This document shows positions 1 through 6,608 of a stretch of DNA of 64,000 nucleotides, piece by piece. Every line of letters starts with the position of its first letter. Position 1 is the first letter of the stretch. The stretch is from Oligoflexia bacterium. Its GTDB lineage: Bacteria; Bdellovibrionota; UBA1018. The notes under the pieces are model-generated. The model did not search any database, was not told where the DNA came from, and worked only from the letters and a program-made list of their open reading frames with translations. The DNA is taken from contig CAITVN010000052.1 in assembly GCA_903895855.1 (NCBI GenBank), positions 21,867-85,866 of the forward strand. Reading direction: 5' to 3'. Made by a program: the position numbers and the translations under genes.

Positions 1-623
1 CTCACCCGATCAAGGGCGTCACACCCATCGCGATAGCCCCGGTTACACGAACGATCAAAAGCTTGAATGGCTGCTGACCAGTCTCCTTGCATTTTGTAAA
101 CTGAGCCTAACTGATAGCAAGCTCGCGAGTGACCCACATCACAGCGTTGTTCGACTTGCTTTAAGTACTCGTCTTGATTCTCGGCCGTTAAGGGTATCGA
201 ATTTAAAGCCAGCTCGGGATTAGCCGCAATCAGTTCATCGAGTTTTCGACAAGCACCCCGTTTTTGCCGCGAGCAAGCCTCTTGTAAAAGATCTCTGGCT
301 TCGTCTAATTGACCTTCTTGAATGAGTTGCGCCACTTTTTGCGCTCCAGTCAGTCGAATTCTGGGGGCTTCGATGTCAGCCGTCGTTTTTGCAAGTTCAG
401 AATGTATTTCAACGCTTGGCTCAGCTTTTTGGGGTCGCATGGTTAGGTACTGCGGTTCACTGTGCTTTTTGGCTGCATTCGTATCGAGCCAAGCTTTCAG
501 TCGCGATTGTGAATCGAGTTGATACATGGCGCCAGCCCAGCCAAATCCGAGCCCAAGCAGCAGAGTTGAGATAAGTGTCAAATAACCGTTACTCTCATTG
601 CGCGGCAACGCTAACTTTTCCAT
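1..623 (-). CDS. Membrane-anchored TPR/Sel1-like repeat protein (partial, runs off the left edge)
   Basis: An open frame reads leftwards from ATG at 623 through the window edge with no stop, giving 207 codons. It starts with a short polar stretch, then one hydrophobic segment at about residues 14-33 (LTLISTLLLGLGFGW), which would anchor it in the inner membrane with the rest outside. The C-terminal visible part has Cys-containing helical repeats (EACSRQKRGACRKL; QRCDVGHSRACYQLG; RSCNRGYRDGCDAL), the pattern of Sel1-like or Hcp-type repeats, which usually hold protein-protein contacts. It is divergent from the gene at 764. No strong ribosome site is visible before the ATG. The family call is good; the function is unknown because the C-terminus is missing. 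Confidence 0.75.
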   Translation of the reverse strand, partial: MEKLALPRNESNGYLTLISTLLLGLGFGWAGAMYQLDSQSRLKAWLDTNAAKKHSEPQYLTMRPQKAEPSVEIHSELAKTTADIEAPRIRLTGAQKVAQLIQEGQLDEARDLLQEACSRQKRGACRKLDELIAANPELALNSIPLTAENQDEYLKQVEQRCDVGHSRACYQLGSVYKMQGDWSAAIQAFDRSCNRGYRDGCDALDRV

Positions 624-763
624 CAATGAACTTATCGGTTGGTTTTTTTATAGTTCAAGACAATTTTTGCCTACCGCGGTGTGAACCGAGATCACCTTTC
701 GGCCTTTACCCCGACAACCGAAAATGAGTTAATTTAACTGCGACAACCGGAGGCACACCTAGC

Positions 764-1528
764 ATGGATGCGAGCGATAGTTTACAGACAGAACCGAATC
801 AAAACACAGAAAAACCAAACGAAATCAATGGCGGTGCTGAATTCATCGACCATCTGCGCCTGGCGACCCCCCAGCTGCGTATCATGATCGAATATCACAA
901 ACGCAACTTGCCCGTCGACCAGTACACGAACCTACTCAATGACATCAGGGCTATGCACGACAAGTTCTCATCATCTCTTGCTGGTTATCACCCGGGCGCT
1001 GAACGAGCACGAGAAGCGCACCGCTTAATCAACGTAGCTATCGACCAGTCGACTCAGGTAAAAGCGAGCTGCAAAAAAGGTTGCGGGGCCTGCTGTTCGC
1101 TTGAAGTAGAAATAACCCACGATGAAGGGGCACTACTTGCTCAAATCGTAGAATCTGGGGTTCAGATTGATCGGCCCCGGCTAGAATTGCAGGCAAAACG
1201 TGAGCGTCAAGGTATCGAATGGAAAAACAGCGGTGATCTGAGCAACCGCTGTGTTTTTCTGGGGCCCGACCAAAACTGCCGCATTTACGAATCAAGGCCG
1301 GCAATCTGTCGAAAAGTCGTCGTCGCAAGCGACCCTAAAGAATGCAATAACCCTGAAGGCAAACCTCAGCCGATTCTCATACCGATGGCCGAAATTGCAC
1401 TAACGGCAGCTCTGAATCAGCCAGGCAATACCAATCTGTCGCTTTCGAAAAGCCTCTTGGCTGCTCTCGGTTCGAGCACAAATTGTGAAATCTCGGCGGC
1501 CGAATCAACGGCTGTGTTGAGTTTCTAG
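764..1528 (+). CDS. YkgJ-family cysteine-cluster protein (putative metal-binding)
   Basis: The 254-residue protein carries the CxxxCxxCC cluster typical of the YkgJ/zinc-or-iron-chelating family: CKKGCGACC with C103, C107, C110 and C111, followed by C163, C172 in NCRIYESRP and C182 in AICRK, plus C194. Known family members bind a metal or Fe-S cluster, but the reaction is not established. There is no signal peptide, so it is probably cytoplasmic. The start is well supported: CCGGAGG at 747-753 lies 10 nt before the ATG. Its last 24 nt overlap the end of the convergent gene at 1505-1879. The first 30 residues are polar and not conserved-looking. Family assignment is firm; function is unknown. 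Confidence 0.88.
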   Translation: MDASDSLQTEPNQNTEKPNEINGGAEFIDHLRLATPQLRIMIEYHKRNLPVDQYTNLLNDIRAMHDKFSSSLAGYHPGAERAREAHRLINVAIDQSTQVKASCKKGCGACCSLEVEITHDEGALLAQIVESGVQIDRPRLELQAKRERQGIEWKNSGDLSNRCVFLGPDQNCRIYESRPAICRKVVVASDPKECNNPEGKPQPILIPMAEIALTAALNQPGNTNLSLSKSLLAALGSSTNCEISAAESTAVLSF

Positions 1529-1879
1529 CAAATATTGAGGACACGCGGCTTCAGCATTAGCTCCAAACAAAGTCACTCGCTCAACTGTCGCTGAGCTAAG
1601 GCTCAATCCACATACCGGAGTGCCGCCGTGAACCTTTTGAGGCTCTTGAGAATAGCACATTCGAATGCGATCACAGGCTTTGAGGTTGGTTCCATACTGT
1701 GGGTAGGTAAACGACCAGCTCGAACAAACTTGAGGATTCATGCGACAACTATCGACTTCAACGATGGGCATTCTCGATTTCGCCAGGGCATCTTGAAACT
1801 CATCGCTAGTTTCATCTAAAATCGCCCAAGCACTCTGAGTTGCCAACAACGCTGCCAAACCTGCCAAAATCGTTTTCAT
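1505..1879 (-). CDS. Small exported Cys-rich protein of unknown function
   Basis: A 124-residue protein with a clear Sec signal peptide (MKTILAGLAALLATQSAWA, cleavage likely after AWA at 19). The mature part has seven cysteines, so disulphides in the periplasm are likely. The start is strong: AGGAGA at 1885-1890 sits 5 nt before the ATG. I do not recognise the family. The gene converges on the YkgJ-family gene and overlaps it by 24 nt. Its promoter region shares the 184-bp divergent intergenic space with the DUF1015 gene, where a run of ten C residues is found. Confidence 0.75.
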   Translation of the reverse strand: MKTILAGLAALLATQSAWAILDETSDEFQDALAKSRMPIVEVDSCRMNPQVCSSWSFTYPQYGTNLKACDRIRMCYSQEPQKVHGGTPVCGLSLSSATVERVTLFGANAEAACPQYLLETQHSR

Positions 1880-1949
1880 GTCATTCTCCTTATTGAAATC
1901 CGAAAGAATATATAACTCATTGCGTCAAGTATAGATAGTTTTAAATTCA

Positions 1950-1959
1950 CCCCCCCCCC
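1950..1959. repeat. Homopolymeric tract of ten C in a divergent promoter region
   Basis: Ten consecutive C on the + strand lie between the divergent starts at 1879 (-) and 2063 (+), about 70 and 103 nt from them. Tracts of this length are prone to slipped-strand change and in other bacteria can alter promoter spacing. No direct proof of variation is available from one sequence. Confidence 0.85.
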
Positions 1960-2062
1960 TTAATCTCATTTTTTCTCGCATCTTACTTGCGAATAAGTGC
2001 CTGAAATGCGAGAATTTTTGCGATTATTCACTCTTTTTTTCGACCTTTTTTGGAGATTCACC

Positions 2063-3304
2063 ATGGCTGACATTCGCCCCTTTCACGGCTACCGACCATC
2101 ACCCAAAAACGCAAAGCAGGTGTCTTGCCCTCCCTACGATGTCTTGAGTTCTCAAGAGGCCAGGGTTCTCGCCAAAGGAAATCACTTGAGTTTTTTGCGT
2201 GTTACCAAAGCCGAGGTCGACTTTTCACCAGAAACCGACGAGCACACTGAACCTGTGTATAAAAAAAGCTGTCAAAACCTGCGAGACCTCATTGAAACTC
2301 AAATACTCATTAAAGACGCCCAGTCATCTTTTTACCTCTACGAGCAAATCATGAATGGCCGATCGCAAGTAGGCTTAGTCGCCGGCGTGAGTGCACAAGA
2401 GTATGAAGAAGGAAAAATAAAGAAGCACGAGCTCACCAGAAGAGACAAAGAAGACGATCGAGCCCACCACACTGACGTACAAGACGCCAACACCGAACCC
2501 GTCATGCTCACCTATCGCGCCCGCCCAGAAATTGACCAACTAGTTGCCACTATCATGAAGCGCCCACCCCAATTTAATTTTGTAGCCGACGATCAGATCA
2601 CCCATCGACTTTGGGTTGTACAAGAATCGAATGAAGTCAGCTCATTTACCGAACACTTCAAAAAAGTTGAAGCGCTCTATGTGGCCGACGGGCACCACCG
2701 AAGTGCCGCTGGCTACCGTGTGAGAAATCTGCGGCGCGATCGAAATTCAAGCCACACCGGCAATGAACCCTACAATCACTACCTTGCGGTGGTTTTTCCA
2801 GACACCCAACTTCAGATCATGGGCTACCACCGATTAGTGAAAGACTTGAATCAACTCAGCGTTAAACAGTTGCTAGATAAAATTTCGGTCAACTTTGAAA
2901 TCACGAAAACGAGCGTTTCGACTCCTCAGCGACTACATGAAATGACCCTATTTGTGGGTGACTGCTGGTACAGCCTCTCACCCCGTCCGGGTACTTTTGA
3001 TGAAAGAGATCCAGTCAAATGCCTAGATGTCTCAATCGCTCAAGACTTACTTTTGGCTCCGATTCTCGGAATTCAAGACCCCAGAACCGATAATCGCATT
3101 GATTTCGTCGGAGGCATTAGAGGAACCCCAGAAATCGAGCGGCGATGCCGACTCGACGCCGCCGTCGGTATCGCCTTATTTCCGGTACCGGTTGCTCAAC
3201 TCATGGCTATTTCAGACTCTGACAAGATCATGCCCCCAAAATCTACTTGGTTTGAACCAAAACTTCGCTCGGGGCTTGTCGTTCGAATGCTCTGCGAGAC
3301 CTGA
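2063..3304 (+). CDS. DUF1015 family protein
   Basis: The 413-residue product begins MADIRPFHGYRPSP, the usual N-terminus of DUF1015 proteins, followed by CPPYDVLS. The signature YVADGHHRSAAGYR lies near residues 206-216. The family has no settled biochemical role; in other genomes it often neighbours serine or phosphoglycerate metabolism genes, which is not the case here. I chose the ATG at 2063 rather than an in-frame ATG at 1997 because TGGAGA at 2051-2056 gives a good ribosome site and because the family starts here; the upstream 22 codons are hydrophobic and unlike the family. There is no signal peptide. Family call firm, function unknown. Confidence 0.9.
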   Translation: MADIRPFHGYRPSPKNAKQVSCPPYDVLSSQEARVLAKGNHLSFLRVTKAEVDFSPETDEHTEPVYKKSCQNLRDLIETQILIKDAQSSFYLYEQIMNGRSQVGLVAGVSAQEYEEGKIKKHELTRRDKEDDRAHHTDVQDANTEPVMLTYRARPEIDQLVATIMKRPPQFNFVADDQITHRLWVVQESNEVSSFTEHFKKVEALYVADGHHRSAAGYRVRNLRRDRNSSHTGNEPYNHYLAVVFPDTQLQIMGYHRLVKDLNQLSVKQLLDKISVNFEITKTSVSTPQRLHEMTLFVGDCWYSLSPRPGTFDERDPVKCLDVSIAQDLLLAPILGIQDPRTDNRIDFVGGIRGTPEIERRCRLDAAVGIALFPVPVAQLMAISDSDKIMPPKSTWFEPKLRSGLVVRMLCET

Positions 3305-3417
3305 GATCCCACCAATACAAGACCAAGATAGTCACCTATAGAGCTCCTCCGACAAATAGAAATATCGTACCGTAATTTCCTGAAGAAATTATCAATTGTT
3401 TATGCTAAACGGGCACC

Positions 3418-3948
3418 ATGAAGACACCTTTATCGATTCTTTGTCTCGCTCTCTCATTCACCTTGTCACTCGTGCTGTCAGCCACTCTGATGAATTCTTC
3501 TCATGCTGAAGTGAAGTGCAACGAGTGCCACACGATGCTAGAACGAAAAGTAGTGCACCCGGCCGCTTCAGATTCATGCGAAAATTGCCACGAAAACCCT
3601 TCTTGGGAAGCACCCCTTCATGGAAAACTGTCTGAAACCGGAAACGGCTTGTGCTTACAATGTCACGATGAAGCGGCTCTCGGAAACTGCAAGACAGAAG
3701 CTGGAATCACTTCATGCGCTCACCCTGTCGCTGGGCACCCGATTTCTGGAATGAAAGATCCCTTGTATCCGAAGAAAGACTTCGGTTGTACCTCGTGCCA
3801 CAACCCGCATAGCTCTGACATGCCCAAGATGTTTCGCTATAACTACGACGCAAAATCTCCTTATAAAGGTGAAAAATGCGCCGTTTGCCACTGGTCAAAA
3901 ACATTTCCAGGTCCAGCGCCAACTACCCCACCTTGGGGCACTAAATAG
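3418..3948 (+). CDS. Exported pentahaem c-type cytochrome
   Basis: A 176-residue protein with a signal peptide (hydrophobic residues 5-27, ending NSSHAEV). Five CxxCH haem c sites are visible: CNECH at 34, CENCH at 54, CLQCH at 79, CTSCH at 124 and CAVCH at 154. The HNPHSS stretch after the fourth site is typical of doubled-CXXCH cytochromes, and the other histidines could be distal ligands. It would act in the periplasm as an electron carrier. No partner quinol oxidase or terminal reductase is next to it; the nearest related gene is a tetrahaem protein at 28583. The gene stands alone after the DUF1015 gene with a 113-nt gap. Confidence 0.88.
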   Translation: MKTPLSILCLALSFTLSLVLSATLMNSSHAEVKCNECHTMLERKVVHPAASDSCENCHENPSWEAPLHGKLSETGNGLCLQCHDEAALGNCKTEAGITSCAHPVAGHPISGMKDPLYPKKDFGCTSCHNPHSSDMPKMFRYNYDAKSPYKGEKCAVCHWSKTFPGPAPTTPPWGTK

Positions 3949-3964
3949 GTGCCAGGCCGATCTT

Positions 3965-4171
3965 TCAGCCTAAGAAATTCACCCAATTTGAGCTGTTTTG
4001 CGTTTTTGCAGACTGAGACTCTCCACGATTCAAGTCGTCAGTTTCGGTGCTGAGCCACGCCAGAAGGTCATCCTGCTCAGTTTCGACCACGGTTTTGTTG
4101 ATCACCTCGAGTAGGTAAATGACCCCGGCCGACGTAGACCGCTTCTCTTCTAGAATTGAATTGAATTTCAT
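3965..4171 (-). CDS. Small hypothetical protein
   Basis: A 68-residue acidic, soluble product (begins MKFNSILEEKRS). I do not recognise it. I chose the ATG at 4171, preceded by the G-rich run GGGGTGGGG that could serve as a ribosome site; a GTG three codons upstream (4180) falls inside that run and is less likely. It lies 16 nt from the end of the convergent cytochrome gene. No signal peptide, membrane segment or motif is seen. The frame could be spurious, but its position and ribosome site argue for a real gene. Confidence 0.45.
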   Translation of the reverse strand: MKFNSILEEKRSTSAGVIYLLEVINKTVVETEQDDLLAWLSTETDDLNRGESQSAKTQNSSNWVNFLG

Positions 4172-4336
4172 AAACCCCACCCCTGACTAAATTCTAGCCA
4201 TTCTTGACGCAACTGGGCAAGTTATATAATAGTCGTTTACTTTCAGCGCATTAGACAGAAAATAGCCTCTTGAATGCACTGCCCATTTGAATGATTTATA
4301 GACACTCACTTTGTTAAATAAAGTTTGCAAATAGCC

Positions 4337-4765
4337 TTAGACTGCCGAGTAACCTTCACTGCGCATGAAGGCTTTCAGAACATCACTTCGAGAAACAACA
4401 CCCTGAAGATGCCCGAAATCATCAACCACGACTATTCGTCGAACGGGATGCAGCAACAGATTCTTGAAAACCTCAGAAAAAGGATCACCTTTCTTCACTG
4501 TGATCAGGCGATCAGTAGAGATCATCTTATCCCGAAAGCTAGTCAGGGCTTTCTCTAGTCCACCCATGGCCGCAAATTTCATCAAATCGGCCTCGGTTAC
4601 GATCGACAGCAGCTTTTTGTGTTCGTCGACAACCGGAATGCCGCTGATTCGATTCTGCAGCAACATTAAGATGGCATCTTTGACTAAGACCTGAAGATCA
4701 ACTGACAAGACATTCTCAGTCATCATGTCTTCGACTTTCAAAAACCTGACAGACAGTTTATCCAT
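4337..4765 (-). CDS. Tandem CBS-domain protein
   Basis: About 142 residues made almost entirely of two CBS domains: the first around VEDMMTENVLSVDLQVLVKD and SGIPVVDEHKKLLSIVTEAD, the second around DRLITVKKGDPFSEVFKNLL and RRIVVVDDFGHLQGVVSRSD. Such pairs form a Bateman module that binds adenosyl nucleotides and usually senses energy charge. No effector domain is attached, so it probably acts on a partner protein. ATG at 4765 is preferred; a TTG at 4789 would sit on the stop of the upstream gene at 4791. The two genes are on the same strand with a 25-nt gap and are likely co-transcribed. Confidence 0.85.
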   Translation of the reverse strand: MDKLSVRFLKVEDMMTENVLSVDLQVLVKDAILMLLQNRISGIPVVDEHKKLLSIVTEADLMKFAAMGGLEKALTSFRDKMISTDRLITVKKGDPFSEVFKNLLLHPVRRIVVVDDFGHLQGVVSRSDVLKAFMRSEGYSAV

Positions 4766-4790
4766 ACCCAAGAGTATACGCCGTCTCAAA

Positions 4791-5156
4791 TTACATTAGC
4801 AACTTCTGCTCGACAAATGTGATTGACCTGACTGCAATCCAATGCAGAAACTCGTCGCTCGTTCCGGCATTAAAGGGCGCTTTCGTCTTGCCGCAAACAA
4901 GACCCTGCAAACGCACAGGCAACTCAGCATGAAGAGTTTTGAAAAACTCCGGCTCTGCAACGAACCTCAATTCGACATACCTACCTGACAACTCTTCTTC
5001 ACTCAGAAACGACACAATCTGCTGAGCAAACGCAAGAGGCAAGGTGCCATCGTGGCTGAGACGCTTAACAAAAACCAACCCATCGACGCACTCTTGGTAG
5101 ACCGTCGCTTCAATTTTATTCGCCACCACATACCAACGGGCCCATTTTTTTCGCAT
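4791..5156 (-). CDS. Host-attachment (Host_attach) family protein
   Basis: The 121-residue protein opens WARWYVVANKIEATVYQ and has the block LAFAQQIVSFLSEEELSGRY followed by LRFVAEPEFFKTLHAEL. This matches the general layout of the family named for a protein required for host-cell attachment (WVVVAD... start, central FA..IA..L, then a LVLVA.P..L..L strand-helix). The family name reflects one old phenotype; the fold is nuclease-like and the true role is uncertain. The ATG is preceded on the coding strand by seven G (5161-5167) and four A, so a homopolymer itself serves as the ribosome site. It heads a two-gene unit with the CBS protein. Confidence 0.6.
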   Translation of the reverse strand: MRKKWARWYVVANKIEATVYQECVDGLVFVKRLSHDGTLPLAFAQQIVSFLSEEELSGRYVELRFVAEPEFFKTLHAELPVRLQGLVCGKTKAPFNAGTSDEFLHWIAVRSITFVEQKLLM

Positions 5157-5160
5157 TTTT

Positions 5161-5167
5161 CCCCCCC
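5161..5167 (-). repeat. Seven-G (coding strand) tract acting as the ribosome binding site
   Basis: On the minus strand the tract reads GGGGGGG, then AAAA, then the ATG of the host-attachment-family gene. It is the only purine-rich Shine-Dalgarno-like stretch there. A change in its length would alter ribosome spacing rather than reading frame, so it is a candidate translational switch. Confidence 0.6.
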
Positions 5168-5287
5168 AGTAATCTTCTACTTGTTCAACGCTCTACTGGT
5201 ACTAAAGGCAATGTTAATGCCAACACGCACAACTAAAAACCGTTTGACAGTCGACAGAACAAATTTTTTCTGGGAAAAATTGAAAAC

Positions 5288-6466
5288 ATGAAACACTTTC
5301 TCAAAAATACACCTCAGCACAAAAACCTACTCGTCATCTTAGGAGTCGTTTTTTTTGTCGAACTAGGTGAAAGGGTTGGCGAAAGATTCTTACCCATTTA
5401 CCTGTTAGCTCTCGGCGGAAGCTCAATGGTGATCGCGTTATCGAACGCACTCGATAACCTTTTAGGTGCACTGTACTCGCTTCCCGGTGGCTACCTGAGC
5501 GACCGAATTGGGTACAAGCGAGCCCTCATCTCATTCAATCTCGTTGCAATGCTTGGGTACTTGATTGCAGTCATTTTTCCGACTTGGCAAGCTGCGCTCA
5601 TTGGAGCGGTGTTATTTACCTCATGGTCTTCAGTGTCTGTACCGGCAATCATGAGCGCCATATCTGACATTTTGCCAAAGCAAAAACGAACGATGGGAGT
5701 TTCATTCCATTCGTTGATTCGAAGATTTCCGATGGCCCTAGGGCCCATTATTGGCGGAATCTTTATTTCTCATTTCGGTGAGCGTGACGGCATTCGGCTG
5801 ACTTTTGGAGTCTCGTTTCTCATTGCGTTCATTACCCTTTTTGCACAAGCCTACTTGATCGACGAGACGAGCAAATCAACACCGGAAAAACCGCTCATTC
5901 ACCCATTAAAACTCTACTCAACCATGAGCGCTGACCTCAAAAAACTGCTCTTGTCTGACATTCTCATTCGTTTTTGTGAGCAAATTCCCTACGCCTTTGT
6001 AGTCATCTGGTGCATGAAAAATAGGGGCATATCGGCAGTCGAGTTTGGAGTTCTCACCACTGTTGAAATGGCTACGGCGATTCTTGTTTACATTCCTGTG
6101 GCCTACATGGTCGAGAAGAAGAAACAAAAAAAACCATTCATCGCGATCACGTTTGGCTTCTTTTCACTTTTTCCGTTGGTGCTCTTATTTTCCCACACCC
6201 TACCCGCTCTCTTTTTCGCTTTCTTCGTGAGAGGTCTGAAAGAATTTGGCGAGCCCACTCGAAAGTCACTCATCTTAGATTTCGCCCAAGGCGAAAACCA
6301 AGCCACCCTCTATGGTGCGTACTATCTCATTCGAGACACCGTAGTCGCCCTCGCCGCTATTTTGGGTGGGGCCCTATGGGCAGTTTCTCCTGAGCTTAAC
6401 TTTTTGACCGCATCAGCATTTGGCTTTGTCGGGGTATTCTACTTTCTCAAATACTGCAAAGAGTGA
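5288..6466 (+). CDS. MFS family transporter
   Basis: A 392-residue polytopic protein with roughly 11-12 hydrophobic helices. The loop between helices 2 and 3 carries the MFS motif GGYLSDRIGYKRAL, the conserved GxxxDRxGxR/K signature. The N-terminus (VVFFVELGERVGERFLPIYL) and the RGLKEFGEPTRKSLI stretch in the second half resemble MFS members annotated only as putative drug or metabolite exporters. Substrate cannot be read from sequence. The nearby upstream DNA has a TTGACA at 5244-5249 but no good -10 at the right spacing. The gene converges on ppc, with a palindromic element in between. Confidence 0.88.
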   Translation: MKHFLKNTPQHKNLLVILGVVFFVELGERVGERFLPIYLLALGGSSMVIALSNALDNLLGALYSLPGGYLSDRIGYKRALISFNLVAMLGYLIAVIFPTWQAALIGAVLFTSWSSVSVPAIMSAISDILPKQKRTMGVSFHSLIRRFPMALGPIIGGIFISHFGERDGIRLTFGVSFLIAFITLFAQAYLIDETSKSTPEKPLIHPLKLYSTMSADLKKLLLSDILIRFCEQIPYAFVVIWCMKNRGISAVEFGVLTTVEMATAILVYIPVAYMVEKKKQKKPFIAITFGFFSLFPLVLLFSHTLPALFFAFFVRGLKEFGEPTRKSLILDFAQGENQATLYGAYYLIRDTVVALAAILGGALWAVSPELNFLTASAFGFVGVFYFLKYCKE

Positions 6467-6500
6467 GTTCTGACTTCAACCTAGATACTTCGGGTAATTT

Positions 6501-6608
6501 TAGTGAATATCTCATTCTCACAATAACCCCGTACTTCGTGCACTCGCGCGCGGGATCGGCGCATCCAGCGCCCGCGCGAGGGTGATTGTGAGAATGAGAT
6601 ATTCACTA
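6501..6608. repeat. Palindromic element, copy 1 (24-bp perfect arms, GC-rich folded core)
   Basis: Arms at 6501-6524 and 6585-6608 are perfectly complementary over 24 bp. Between them is a 60-nt interior that can fold into two further hairpins: a small one at CGTACTTCGTGCAC and a GC-rich one from CTCGCGCG (6543-6550) to CGCGCGAG (6573-6580) topped by GGCGC/GCGCC. The core 6526-6592 matches 63916-63982 at 64 of 67 positions in the same orientation. The right arm ends exactly at the TAG stop of ppc (6606-6608). It lies between convergent genes and could also terminate transcription both ways. No transposase gene is nearby. Confidence 0.9.

Noticed and set aside
4205..4233. TTGACG with TAATAG 17 nt downstream on the + strand, a possible small RNA promoter
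   Set aside because: No + strand gene or terminator follows within a sensible distance; the match is weak and can be chance in AT-rich DNA.
6543..6580. GC-rich core read as a CRISPR repeat or a simple terminator
   Set aside because: There are no regularly spaced repeats or spacers, and the long outer arms plus a second copy 57 kb away do not fit a plain terminator.
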